This document shows, piece after piece, positions 1 to 7,511 of a stretch of DNA of 34,528 bases. The notes beneath the pieces are model-generated. The model had not been told where the DNA came from. It worked only from the letters and a program-made list of their open reading frames with translations, and ran no database searches. Position 1 is the first letter of the stretch; each line of letters begins with the position of its first letter. The position numbers and the translations under genes were made by a program. Source of the stretch: Chloroflexota bacterium (GTDB lineage: Bacteria; Chloroflexota; Anaerolineae; Anaerolineales; Villigracilaceae); contig JACRBJ010000033.1 in the NCBI GenBank assembly GCA_016234555.1, forward strand, positions 1 through 34,528, in the 5' to 3' direction.

Positions 1-138
<138 letters not shown>

Positions 139-216
139 AATTCGCTCTTACGAGCGTAGTTTACTTTACGGAATTTACTGGTTCAACAAAAAATGTTGTT
201 TCCTATCACTATTCAG

Positions 217-228
217 TTGTTAAGGTGC
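217..228 (-). promoter_or_regulatory. boxA-like antitermination element in the rRNA leader
   Basis: On the minus strand the leader reads GCACCTTAACAA, matching 10 of 12 positions of the E. coli rrn boxA (GCTCTTTAACAA). It lies between the rRNA promoter and the 16S start, where NusB/NusE (S10) would bind the nascent RNA to set up antitermination. The match and position are seen in the sequence; the function is inferred from other bacteria. Confidence 0.6.
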
Positions 229-248
229 TTGCCATTTGAGCGGACGAT

Positions 249-277
249 ATTTTATCTGCTCTATAACCGCTTGTCAA
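249..277 (-). promoter_or_regulatory. rRNA operon promoter (sigma-A type)
   Basis: The minus strand has TTGACA at 277-272, a 17-nt spacer and TAAAAT at 254-249, a nearly perfect housekeeping promoter. Transcription would start near 242 and give a leader of about 105 nt before 16S. It points away from the FHA-regulator gene at 624. It is the closest consensus match in the window, as expected for an rRNA operon. Confidence 0.8.
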
Positions 278-592
278 GTTTTTCACAGACCAAAACGCCG
301 ATGCTTTTCTTTCTGCATCGGTCATCAGACTGTAATCCTTTTGCTTTGCGTCTTTGATGCGGGGCGGTTACTCAGTTGTCATTGATTTGTCGGGACGACG
401 AAATCTTTTTTGTTTTTACTGGCGAGGGGCAATTATATGCACTTCTCCTTTGCTGTCAAGACTTACAAGGCATTTTAACCTTAAAAAATCGCATGAATTT
501 GCAATCTATTTTCGACAAACTTATGATGGACATCAGAAACCACATACGCGTTGACCCTCGAGAGATTTGACGCACTGATTCAAAAACCATCA
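278..592. other. Intergenic region between rRNA promoter and FHA-regulator gene
   Basis: About 315 bases separate the rRNA promoter from the promoter of the next gene. Short open frames exist on the plus strand, but none has a good ribosome binding site or recognisable protein sequence, and the stretch is AT-rich. No RNA gene or clear hairpin was recognised here. Confidence 0.5.
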
Positions 593-601
593 TGCTATAC
601 T
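593..601 (+). promoter_or_regulatory. Extended -10 promoter element for the FHA-regulator gene
   Basis: The sequence TGCTATACT is an extended -10 element (TGn plus TATACT) placed 22 nt before the ATG at 624. No good -35 lies at the usual distance; the nearest TTGACG (567-572) is 23 nt away. Extended -10 promoters can work without a -35. The AGAGGAA Shine-Dalgarno sequence sits between the element and the start codon. Confidence 0.45.
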
Positions 602-623
602 ATGGCAAGTCCAGAGGAAAACC

Positions 624-1244
624 ATGACCAACCCCAACACTCCCTTTTTATGCGACCCATCCAAGCAGGAGCATTTACTTGAGCAGACCGTCACGCGGTT
701 GGGAAGAGCCGTGGAAAATGAGATCGTCATCGTCAGCAAGCGCGCCTCACGGGAACATGCTCACATCCGCCGTGATGGACGCCGCACGTTTCTGGATGAC
801 CTCGGCAGCACCAACGGGACTTTTCTGAATGGCGAGCGCGTGTTGGGGAGCGTTCAACTGCGGGACGGCGACCAGATAGCCGTCGGGGAGGTCACATTTA
901 CGTTCCACGACCCAGACACGACGACGCGGGAGACGCCCTTCCCCGAATTGGAGGTCAACCTTGAGGCGGGGATTGTCCGCCTGAATCGGAAAACAATCCA
1001 GTTGTCGCCCAAGGAGTTTTCGCTGCTGGCATATCTCTATCAAAATCGGGGAAAGGTTTGCTCGAAAGACGAGATCGGGCGGACGGTCTGGTCGGAGTAT
1101 CAGTCTGGAATCTACGACTATCAAATCGAAAACCTCATCCGCCGCCTGCGGACAAAGATCGAAGGCGACCCCAACCTGCCCGTGCTGCTCATCACTGTGC
1201 GCGGATTGGGCTATAAATTGCTTGGAAAAACCGATATGGAATGA
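624..1244 (+). CDS. FHA domain-winged-helix DNA-binding regulator
   Basis: This 206-residue protein joins an N-terminal FHA phosphothreonine-binding domain (about residues 22-95) to a C-terminal OmpR/PhoB-type winged helix (about 113-200). FHA signature residues are visible: Gly27-Arg28, the Ser42-x-x-His45 motif and Asn64-Gly65 in STNGTFLNG. The winged helix contains LSPKEFSLLAYL and ends with ITVRGLGYKL, typical of OmpR recognition-helix and wing segments. There is no receiver domain, so control probably comes through phosphopeptide binding. The Ser/Thr kinase gene starts 93 nt downstream on the same strand, recalling Mycobacterium EmbR (FHA plus DNA-binding) with kinase PknH, although domain order and DNA-binding fold differ. 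Role in transcription is inferred; targets are unknown. The ATG has an AGAGGAA Shine-Dalgarno sequence at good spacing. Confidence 0.9.
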   Translation: MTNPNTPFLCDPSKQEHLLEQTVTRLGRAVENEIVIVSKRASREHAHIRRDGRRTFLDDLGSTNGTFLNGERVLGSVQLRDGDQIAVGEVTFTFHDPDTTTRETPFPELEVNLEAGIVRLNRKTIQLSPKEFSLLAYLYQNRGKVCSKDEIGRTVWSEYQSGIYDYQIENLIRRLRTKIEGDPNLPVLLITVRGLGYKLLGKTDME

Positions 1245-1337
1245 ACAGCGAACTGGTAGTCGGTTGTTAGCGTTTGGATAGGTTGAAAAATTCACTTGGG
1301 GGTAATATCCACACCGAAAGAAAGCAGGAACACACCC

Positions 1338-2891
1338 ATGTCACCCTCGAACCTCGAAGGAATCACGCTCGGAAAATATCGCATCCTCGAACCGCTCGGA
1401 CGCGGCGGGATGGCACAAGTCTACAAGGCTTACCATCCGCAACTCGACCGCTACATGGCGGTCAAGATATTGCGCTCCGACCTGGTGGAGAGCGAGGAAT
1501 TTCTGGCACGGTTTCGACACGAAGCACACGCGGTTTCAGGTCTGCGCCATGCAAACATCGTGCAGGTCTTCGACTTCGACATGCAGGACGACTACTATTA
1601 CATGGTGATGGAACTGCTCGAAGGCGATACCCTGCGCTCCCTTCTCAACAATTATCGAGTGCGGAAACAGCGTATGCCGCTTGCGGAAATCGTCCGCATC
1701 ACGAAAGATGTTTTGAGCGGACTGTCCTACGCGCACGGCGAAGGCATCATCCACCGCGACATCAAGCCAGCCAACATCATGCTGACCAAAAAGGGACAGG
1801 CTGTGCTGACCGACTTCGGCATCGCGCAAATCGTGGGCAGCACCCAGCACACGGTTTCGGGCGCGTTGATGGGCACGCTCAACTACATGGCTCCCGAGCA
1901 GGGACTCAAAGGCGAATGCGACACCCGCAGCGACATCTATTCGCTGGGCATCGTGCTGTATGAAATGCTCACGGGCTACACTCCCTTCGACGCCGACACC
2001 CCGCTCGCGATTCTGATGAAGCATCTCAACGACCCGCTGCCCCTCCCCACCCAGGTCGACCCCACGCTCCCGCTGGCTTTGGAGATGATCGTACTCAAGG
2101 CGCTGGCGAAGGACCCCGACGACCGCTTCCAAAGCGCGGATGAGATGCGCAAGGCGCTTGAAAACGTCGAGCAGAATCTCTCGACGGACACACGCCCCAA
2201 CGTCCCGCCGCCCGGAGGGTTTTCACAGCAAGCCGTCTTCTCCGGGACTTCGCGGAAGCAGATCACCGACCATCGTTTTGCGGATGCAGATACCGATGCG
2301 GGAATCAAGCCGCTGACGAACAAGCCCGCTCCGCGCTTCGACCCTGAAGTTGATTCGCCGCTCGAAGGGCTGTTCACCACGCTGACAGTTTCCCTGAGCA
2401 AGATTCCCGTCTTCCGCATCAGCCCGGTGACAGCCGTCTTTGGCGGAATCGCCCTGTACATCTTCGTCAACTTCGTCGTCGTCATGGTGGACGCGCTCAG
2501 CAGTCAGGACGTGATGGCGCGTGCTTGGCCCGTTGAAATATTTCTGTTCGCCAGCTTCCTCGCGCTGATCGGCTGGGGAACCCAGAAATGGGGGGTGATG
2601 ATCCCAAGCGGAATCGTCTTCGGTACCGGCATCATCCTCACCTATTGCTCGCTGACTGGTCGCTGGGGTGACTGGGCTTTTCTGTGGGTCGCCGAACTGT
2701 TCTTCATCTGGCTGTCGATTTTCCTCCCTGTGCGGATTGGGCAAATCCCGAATGCGGGCCCCGTTTGGGCGCGCGTGTTTGGAGTGGCGGTTCCTGTTGT
2801 ATCCCTGTTTCTGATTTCAATCATCATCTTTCTTTCTTTTGTAATTGCGTCCGTCTCCCCATTGTTTTCCCAGACTGGAGGTCTCCTGTGA
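1338..2891 (+). CDS. Membrane Ser/Thr protein kinase (Hanks type)
   Basis: This 517-residue protein begins with a complete kinase domain (about 14-275). Seen are the glycine loop GRGGMAQV (21-28), catalytic Lys43 in AVKIL, HRDIKPANIM (HRD at 139-141), DFG at 159-161 and NYMAPEQ. A Pro-rich cytoplasmic linker follows, then about four or five membrane segments (about 350-517) with almost no extracellular domain. The upstream frame stays open to a TTG at 1296, but the ATG at 1338 is chosen because AGGA lies 8 nt before it and the kinase fold begins just after. Its natural partner is the FHA regulator encoded upstream. The last codons overlap the GTG of the next gene (GTGA), implying translational coupling. 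The membrane part shares a sequence module with the protein at 3094. Confidence 0.93.
   Translation: MSPSNLEGITLGKYRILEPLGRGGMAQVYKAYHPQLDRYMAVKILRSDLVESEEFLARFRHEAHAVSGLRHANIVQVFDFDMQDDYYYMVMELLEGDTLRSLLNNYRVRKQRMPLAEIVRITKDVLSGLSYAHGEGIIHRDIKPANIMLTKKGQAVLTDFGIAQIVGSTQHTVSGALMGTLNYMAPEQGLKGECDTRSDIYSLGIVLYEMLTGYTPFDADTPLAILMKHLNDPLPLPTQVDPTLPLALEMIVLKALAKDPDDRFQSADEMRKALENVEQNLSTDTRPNVPPPGGFSQQAVFSGTSRKQITDHRFADADTDAGIKPLTNKPAPRFDPEVDSPLEGLFTTLTVSLSKIPVFRISPVTAVFGGIALYIFVNFVVVMVDALSSQDVMARAWPVEIFLFASFLALIGWGTQKWGVMIPSGIVFGTGIILTYCSLTGRWGDWAFLWVAELFFIWLSIFLPVRIGQIPNAGPVWARVFGVAVPVVSLFLISIIIFLSFVIASVSPLFSQTGGLL
2872..2884 (+). repeat. Direct repeat copy 1 containing the ribosome binding site
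   Basis: The 13-mer AGACTGGAGGTCT occurs here and at 3078-3090, each time just before a start codon followed by GAAAAC. The GGAGG core serves as Shine-Dalgarno. The repeat marks the boundary of a duplication of the start region of the small membrane-protein genes. Confidence 0.75.
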
Positions 2892-3079
2892 AAACCACAC
2901 ACCCATTCCATTTGAATTTTCGATTTGTCCTTCTATCGGCTGGCGTCATCGTCCTTGCCGGCAACATGCTCCTAGCGACAAAAATATGGAAACTCTGGCC
3001 CCTGCTCGTCTCCATGTTCTTCTCCTTCATGGACATATACGCCGCCCTGTACGCAATGGTAACTGAATTCATTTCCTAG
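2888..3079 (+). CDS. Small membrane protein, partial paralogue of the next gene
   Basis: This 63-residue protein starts at a GTG that overlaps the kinase stop codon (GTGA). A strong GGAGG precedes it. It has one or two membrane segments and contains VLAGNMLLATKIWKLWPLL, closely matching VLAGNVFLSTKAWKLWPLI in the protein at 3094. The W-x-LWPL motif is typical of the LiaI/LiaF-like transmembrane region (DUF5668 type). After about 45 residues the similarity ends and the reading frame soon stops. It is therefore either a truncated duplicate or a genuine one-module accessory protein. Function is unknown; position and coupling suggest it works with the kinase. Confidence 0.65.
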   Translation: MKTTHPFHLNFRFVLLSAGVIVLAGNMLLATKIWKLWPLLVSMFFSFMDIYAALYAMVTEFIS

Positions 3080-3090
3080 ACTGGAGGTCT
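3078..3090 (+). repeat. Direct repeat copy 2 containing the ribosome binding site
   Basis: This is the second copy of AGACTGGAGGTCT (first at 2872-2884). It overlaps the stop codon of the 63-residue gene and supplies the Shine-Dalgarno for the ATG at 3094. Together with the similar protein N-termini it supports a tandem duplication of about 206 bp. Confidence 0.75.
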
Positions 3091-3093
3091 AAC

Positions 3094-3813
3094 ATGAAAA
3101 CTGAAAAACTGTTCAATTTGATTTCTGGCATAACCCTGATCGCCATCGGTGCGGTCGTGCTGGCGGGGAACGTCTTCCTCTCGACCAAGGCATGGAAGCT
3201 CTGGCCCTTGATTATCCTGCTGGCGGGAATTGGGCTGACCCTGCCCGGCTTCTTCGGCTTCTGGCGCCGCGGCTTTGGTTCCTTCTTCATCCCCGGCATT
3301 CCCGTGCTGACGACTGGCGCGATCCTGCTTTATGCCAGCCTGACGGACAACTGGGACGTCTGGGCTGTGGCTTGGACTTTGGAAGTCCTCGCCCTGGCGC
3401 TTGGCTTCGCTCTGGCTGCATTCTTCATGCGCGTCCCCGGACTTGCCGTCCCCGCCTTCATCGTTGGAATCAACGGCTTGATGCTCGCCTTCTGCGCGAT
3501 GACCGGGCTGTGGGAATCTTGGGCAATCCTGTGGCCCATTGAATTCCTCGCGGTGGGGCTGGGACTGCTTGCGTTGGGCATCGCCAACGGGTCGGCAGGC
3601 GTGAAGACAGCCGCGAGCATCCTCTTCACCATTGCAGGCGGCGGATTTTTCATCAGTACTTTTATCAGCGCGTTCAACAAAGGTATTCTGAAATTCGCCG
3701 TGCCTGTGATGTTGCTTCTCACTGGCGTGCTGCTGACAGCAACCTTCCTGATGAACAGGTCGCCCGAAATGCCGACCATCGCCGCTGAACAGCCATCTGC
3801 ACAGGATGTATAG
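3094..3813 (+). CDS. Polytopic membrane protein with LiaI/LiaF-like modules
   Basis: This 239-residue protein is almost entirely hydrophobic, with about eight predicted membrane segments. Its N-terminus carries the LiaI-like motif KAWKLWPLI. Two internal repeats about 54 residues apart follow: SLTDNWDVWAVAW from residue 82 and AMTGLWESWAILW from residue 135. Each is followed by a Glu and an LGxxL-type helix. The same module occurs in the kinase membrane domain (SLTGRWGDWAFLW from kinase residue 438). The gene is the last of the FHA regulator-kinase-small protein set. LiaF-type proteins report envelope stress to signalling partners in Bacillus, so a sensing or adaptor role for the kinase is a reasonable inference, not shown. 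No catalytic residues are visible. Confidence 0.8.
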   Translation: MKTEKLFNLISGITLIAIGAVVLAGNVFLSTKAWKLWPLIILLAGIGLTLPGFFGFWRRGFGSFFIPGIPVLTTGAILLYASLTDNWDVWAVAWTLEVLALALGFALAAFFMRVPGLAVPAFIVGINGLMLAFCAMTGLWESWAILWPIEFLAVGLGLLALGIANGSAGVKTAASILFTIAGGGFFISTFISAFNKGILKFAVPVMLLLTGVLLTATFLMNRSPEMPTIAAEQPSAQDV

Positions 3814-3905
3814 AAACGTTTGCGAGCCTGCTCTCGGCGGCTTGAGCTAAAAAGTTGAAGTAAAATCACAAAGATTATCGGTATCTTTATAAAAGAGGAG
3901 TCAAA

Positions 3906-4544
3906 ATGCTAAAGAAATTACGCGAACCCGTCAACAGCCTGACCCATTGGGGCGGCGCAATCCTTGCGCTGGCAGGACTAATCGCCCTTCTCATCGTCGG
4001 CTGGAGCACGCCCGCCAAAATCATCTCGCTGGCAATTTACGGCGGGAGCCTCATCTTCCTGTTTTCGGCAAGCGCCACCTATCACATGGTACGGGTCAAG
4101 GATAAGGCGCTGGAAATCTTCCGCAAAATCGACCATTCCGCCATTTTCGTACTGATTGCAGGGACCTACACCCCGTTCTGTGTCAATGCCTTCACAGGCT
4201 TTTGGAAGTGGGGCATGTTGAGCATCATCTGGGCGCTGGCAGTAGGCGGAATCGTGGTGAAGATTTTCTACATCCGTGCGCCGCGCTGGTTGAATGCTGG
4301 GATTTACCTCATCATGGGATGGTTGTGTGTCGCCGCCAGCGGACAATTCCTCGACACCCTCCCCGTCTGGGTGCTGACCTTTCTCATCATCGGCGGCGTG
4401 ACCTATACGCTGGGCGCAATCGTGTACATGACCAAGCTCTTCAACTTCAAGCCCGGCGTGTTCGGTTTCCATGAAGTGTGGCACATCTTTGTCCTGCTGG
4501 CGGCTTTGTTTCACTACATTGCGGTGATGGGTGTGGCGCTATAA
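3906..4544 (+). CDS. trhA: TrhA/hemolysin III family membrane protein (PAQR-like)
   Basis: This 212-residue protein has the usual length and seven-helix pattern of bacterial hemolysin III (YqfA/TrhA) proteins, relatives of the eukaryotic PAQR receptors. Conserved residues are present: SATYHM, KIDHSAIF, AGTYTPF and the C-terminal FGFHEVWHIFVLLAALFHY. These supply the Ser, Asp and His residues that bind zinc in PAQR proteins. In E. coli, TrhA affects membrane fatty-acid balance; the older hemolysin label is not a firm function. Upstream is a strong GAGGAG Shine-Dalgarno, with a 92-nt gap from the previous gene, so it may have its own promoter. A strong terminator follows. Confidence 0.92.
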   Translation: MLKKLREPVNSLTHWGGAILALAGLIALLIVGWSTPAKIISLAIYGGSLIFLFSASATYHMVRVKDKALEIFRKIDHSAIFVLIAGTYTPFCVNAFTGFWKWGMLSIIWALAVGGIVVKIFYIRAPRWLNAGIYLIMGWLCVAASGQFLDTLPVWVLTFLIIGGVTYTLGAIVYMTKLFNFKPGVFGFHEVWHIFVLLAALFHYIAVMGVAL

Positions 4545-4564
4545 ACCGTGCAGGTTTCAAAAGC

Positions 4565-4603
4565 AAAACAGGGACTGTCATTTTCGACAGTCCCTGTTTT
4601 TTT
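4565..4603. terminator. Bidirectional intrinsic terminator
   Basis: A perfect 15-bp stem (4565-4579 with 4586-4600) closes a 6-nt loop. It is followed by seven T on the plus strand, with A-rich sequence on the other side. It lies between the convergent trhA and recR genes and can stop transcription from both. Confidence 0.92.
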
Positions 4604-4666
4604 AGCGGAGTCCAACCGCTTCGCGCCCGTCGTTGGACATCAAAAGTCAGGAGACTTTTGACTCCA

Positions 4667-5272
4667 TTAGTTCATTTCTTGCCTTCCAGACAACGCCCTC
4701 AGCAGGGTATTTTGATCGGCGTATTCGAGGTCGCCGCCGACGGGGAGTCCACGCGCGAGGCGGGTGACGTGGACATCGAACTGCTTCAACTGTCCCTGCA
4801 AATATTGGGCGGTCGCGTCGCCTTCCATGCTGGGGTTGGTGGCGAGAATGATTTCCTTCACTCCCCCACTGGCGACGCGGTACACCAGCTGTTTGATCTT
4901 CAAATCATCAGGACCAATGCCTTCGATGGGAGATAAAACTCCCTGCAAGACGTGGTACTTGCCGTGAAATCCGCCCGTACGTTCAAGCGCCAAGACATCC
5001 AGCGCTTCTTCGACGACGCAGATGAGCGAGCTGTCACGTTTGGTTGACTCGCAAATCTCACAGCGTTCGCGTCCCGCGTCGGTGATGTTGAAACATTCCT
5101 GGCAGAAGGCGGTGTTGACCTTGAGATTCGCCAGCGCCACAGACAAATCCTGGGCGAGGTCTTCGGGTGCGCGCAAAAGATAGAACGCCAACCGCGATGC
5201 GGATTTGGGTCCGATGCCTGGGAGGCGCTCCAGGGCGGTGACGAGGGATTGGATGGATTCGGGTAAAAGCAT
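4667..5272 (-). CDS. recR: Recombination mediator protein RecR
   Basis: This 201-residue protein has the normal RecR length. An N-terminal helix-hairpin-helix motif (LERLPGIGPKSASRLAFYLL) is followed by a four-cysteine zinc finger (CQEC...CEIC) and a Toprim domain (ICVVEEALDVLALERTGGF). The conserved C-terminal segment contains TRLARGLPVGGDLEYAD. RecR works with RecF and RecO to load RecA on gapped DNA. It is the last gene of the dnaX-ybaB-recR group, an arrangement conserved in many bacteria. A palindrome (5283-5309) lies in the spacer from ybaB. Confidence 0.97.
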   Translation of the reverse strand: MLLPESIQSLVTALERLPGIGPKSASRLAFYLLRAPEDLAQDLSVALANLKVNTAFCQECFNITDAGRERCEICESTKRDSSLICVVEEALDVLALERTGGFHGKYHVLQGVLSPIEGIGPDDLKIKQLVYRVASGGVKEIILATNPSMEGDATAQYLQGQLKQFDVHVTRLARGLPVGGDLEYADQNTLLRALSGRQEMN

Positions 5273-5282
5273 TTGTCATCTC

Positions 5283-5309
5283 GTAGGGGCGAGGTGACCT
5301 CGCCCCTAC
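5283..5309. repeat. Short intergenic palindrome, GTAGGGGCG type
   Basis: A perfect 13-bp inverted repeat, GTAGGGGCGAGGT and its complement, has one central base. It fills the 43-nt spacer between recR and ybaB. It has no T-run in the direction of transcription, so it is not a typical terminator. Palindromes of this GTAGGGGCG type are, from memory, common dispersed spacers in Chloroflexota and cyanobacteria. It could act on mRNA stability between the two genes. Confidence 0.75.
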
Positions 5310-5315
5310 ATCAAA

Positions 5316-5645
5316 TTAAAACGGAAGCCCTGCCGAGAGCGGACCCATCAACTTTTCCTGCAAGGCGCGGGATTCATCCAATGCCATATTGACCGCGGAC
5401 AAGACCATGTCTTGCAGCATTTCGGGGTCGGCGTCTTTGAGGAATTCGGGCGAGATTTCGACAGATTTGCATTTCTGGTCGCCTGTCATGGTGACTTTGA
5501 TCGCGCCGCCGCCAGCCGTCGCGCTGACGGTTTCTTCGGCGAGTTTCGCCTGCGCTTCTTCCATTTGCTTTTGCAGTTTTTGAATCTGCTGCATCATTCC
5601 GCCCTGCCCGCCCATGGCGGGTCCACGATTAAATCCTTTTGCCAT
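5316..5645 (-). CDS. ybaB: YbaB/EbfC family nucleoid-associated protein
   Basis: This 109-residue protein matches the YbaB/EbfC family in length and pattern. A Gly/Met-rich start is followed by the helix QQIQKLQKQMEEAQAKLAEE. A central beta section (VSATAGGGAIKVTMTGDQKCKSVEISPEFL) is followed by a C-terminal helix with VLSAVNMALDESRAL. The dimer binds DNA like tweezers and may help RecR or organise the nucleoid. It lies between dnaX and recR as in other bacteria, but here a small AT-rich gene separates it from dnaX. Confidence 0.95.
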   Translation of the reverse strand: MAKGFNRGPAMGGQGGMMQQIQKLQKQMEEAQAKLAEETVSATAGGGAIKVTMTGDQKCKSVEISPEFLKDADPEMLQDMVLSAVNMALDESRALQEKLMGPLSAGLPF

Positions 5646-5654
5646 TATTACACC

Positions 5655-5945
5655 TCAATCGCTCAAAGTTTTTATATATTCTGATCTTACTCTATTCATA
5701 AAGTTATCAACTGCCTTTATAACACTATTTACCGCTTCAGTATAAGCCAAGAGGTCTTTTGCGTCTTGACTCCTTTGACTTGACGACACCTCAGGCTTGA
5801 GAAGTTCTTGGCTAAAAAAAGTAACAAATTGCATATACATCATGAGTAAATGATGAGATTCGGACAAAACTACAAGGGGCGAATCAGTACGTTTAACCCA
5901 ATAATCTTCTGGAATTAGTTTGGGATTAGAAATTACTTGATCCAT
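5655..5945 (-). CDS. Small AT-rich orphan protein between dnaX and ybaB
   Basis: This 96-residue protein was not recognised. It is polar, predicted largely helical and has no membrane segment or signal peptide. Its central part (SHHLLMMYMQFVTFFSQELL) could be amphipathic, and the C-terminal half (DAKDLLAYTEAVNSVIKAV) looks helical. It starts 27 nt after the dnaX stop with an AGGCGG Shine-Dalgarno and ends 9 nt before ybaB, so it is co-transcribed. Its DNA is clearly richer in A and T than dnaX, ybaB and recR, especially at third codon positions, suggesting recent acquisition. It may be a true gene because it keeps tight operon spacing. Function is unknown. Confidence 0.7.
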   Translation of the reverse strand: MDQVISNPKLIPEDYWVKRTDSPLVVLSESHHLLMMYMQFVTFFSQELLKPEVSSSQRSQDAKDLLAYTEAVNSVIKAVDNFMNRVRSEYIKTLSD

Positions 5946-5972
5946 AGCCGCCTACGCAACTGTCCAACTACC

Positions 5973-7511
5973 TCAATCCATATCCACCACTTCCCCACCG
6001 TGCTGGATGGCGGCGGCGACCATGCCGTCTTGGGCGACGTTGGCGGGGATTTTGCCTTTGGCATTCGTGACCGTACAGCGGACGGACAAGTCCACGTGGA
6101 AGTTGTCTTTGATGAGTTTTTGGATGATTTCGAGTTGGTCGGGTTTGTTCAGCTTTTCGACCAGCACGTCGCTGGCGAGACCGAGGATGAGGGTCTTACC
6201 CTGCACGTCGATCATCTTGACCGAGTTCATCAATGCGCCGAGGTTCGCCTGTGACTTGGGCAGGGAGTTGGAAAGCTGCTTCCAGACTTTGATAATGTCA
6301 CCTGCGTTGATGACGGGCGCTTCGGCTGACGCGGGCTTCGGCGTCTCGAGAGCGGCTAAGGGCTTGGATTCGGCTTGGGGAACAGCATCAGGCTGAGGCG
6401 GAATCGGTCTCGCGGCGATTGGCGGGGTAACGGCTGGGGCGTCCACCACTTCCGCGAGGGCAAGTTCAATGCTCAGGGATGGCTGCCAGCCGCCGCGCAA
6501 ATCCGTCGCCGCGTTGTTGAAGATTTTCATCATCCGCAACACATTGGTGGTGCTGAATGATTTCGCGTGCGCGTCCATCTGCTGTTTGACTTCGCGGGTG
6601 GCTTCGACTTGCTCGATGTTGCCCATTTGAATCAGCATCAGCCCGCGCAGGTACTCGACGATTTGACGGGCAAGCGAGCGCGGATCGGCGCCGGAGTCGA
6701 GGGCGCGGTGGATGGTTTCGAGTCCGCGCGCGGGTTGGCGATCGAGGATGGAGGTCATCACGTCCAGCACGGTCTTGCTGGTGGCGGTGCCGAGAACAAT
6801 CTGCGCGAGAGCAAGCGTGATTTTCGTGCCTGTGGACGCAAGCTGATCGAGGAGAGATTGGGCGTCGCGCATCCCACCCGCTGACTGACGAGCGATAAGC
6901 GTGAGGGCTTCGTCGTCGGCAGTGAGATTTTCGGCGGCGACGATTTGTTTGAGATTGGCGACTATCTCGTCCACTGGCACACGGCGGAACTCATGTCGCT
7001 GACAGCGGGACAAAACGGTGGCAGGGATTTTATGGATTTCGGTGGTTGCCAAAACAAAGATGGCGTGGGGCGGCGGCTCTTCGAGGGTCTTGAGCAACGC
7101 GTTGAACGCCGCCGTCGAAAGCATGTGGACTTCGTCGATGATGTAGATTTTGTATTTACCCTGCGACGGCGAGAAGTTGATCTTGTCGCGCAAGTCGCGG
7201 ACATCGTCCACGCTGGTGTTGGAAGCCGCGTCGATCTCGATCAAGTCCATGAAACGGTTCTCGTTGACGGCTTTGCAGTAGTCACATTCGTTGCAGGGAC
7301 GTTTGGCTGGGTCGTCGTTCAGACAGTTGACCGCCTTCGCCAGCAGGCGCGCCACAGTAGTTTTCCCCGTCCCACGCGGACCTGCGAAAAGATAGGCGTG
7401 ACCGACTCGGTCAGCTTTGATGGAGTTGGTAAGCGTCTGGACAACATGGTCTTGTCCGATGACGGTGTCCCATCCTTTGGGGCGGTACTTACGGTAGAGG
7501 GCTTGAGTCAT
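5973..7511 (-). CDS. dnaX: DNA polymerase III subunit gamma/tau
   Basis: This 512-residue clamp-loader ATPase opens with MTQALYRKYRPKGWDTVIGQ, typical of DnaX. It has Walker A GPRGTGKT (about 44-51), a four-cysteine zinc module ending CNECDYC, Walker B DEVHMLS and the arginine-finger SRC motif in TVLSRCQRHEF. Domain III follows, then a Pro/Ala-rich linker (about 370-405) and a C-terminal tau-like domain. The protein loads the sliding clamp and links polymerase cores at the replication fork. No obvious A-rich slippery site for a shorter gamma form was seen. The spacer upstream holds short repeats. Confidence 0.97.
   Translation of the reverse strand: MTQALYRKYRPKGWDTVIGQDHVVQTLTNSIKADRVGHAYLFAGPRGTGKTTVARLLAKAVNCLNDDPAKRPCNECDYCKAVNENRFMDLIEIDAASNTSVDDVRDLRDKINFSPSQGKYKIYIIDEVHMLSTAAFNALLKTLEEPPPHAIFVLATTEIHKIPATVLSRCQRHEFRRVPVDEIVANLKQIVAAENLTADDEALTLIARQSAGGMRDAQSLLDQLASTGTKITLALAQIVLGTATSKTVLDVMTSILDRQPARGLETIHRALDSGADPRSLARQIVEYLRGLMLIQMGNIEQVEATREVKQQMDAHAKSFSTTNVLRMMKIFNNAATDLRGGWQPSLSIELALAEVVDAPAVTPPIAARPIPPQPDAVPQAESKPLAALETPKPASAEAPVINAGDIIKVWKQLSNSLPKSQANLGALMNSVKMIDVQGKTLILGLASDVLVEKLNKPDQLEIIQKLIKDNFHVDLSVRCTVTNAKGKIPANVAQDGMVAAAIQHGGEVVDMD

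Noticed and set aside
354..570. Two overlapping plus-strand frames in the rRNA upstream region
   Set aside because: No Shine-Dalgarno, odd composition and no similarity to known proteins.
1274..1963. Plus-strand frame of 229 codons overlapping the kinase in another frame
   Set aside because: An Arg-rich shadow of the kinase gene; codon use and composition are not protein-like.
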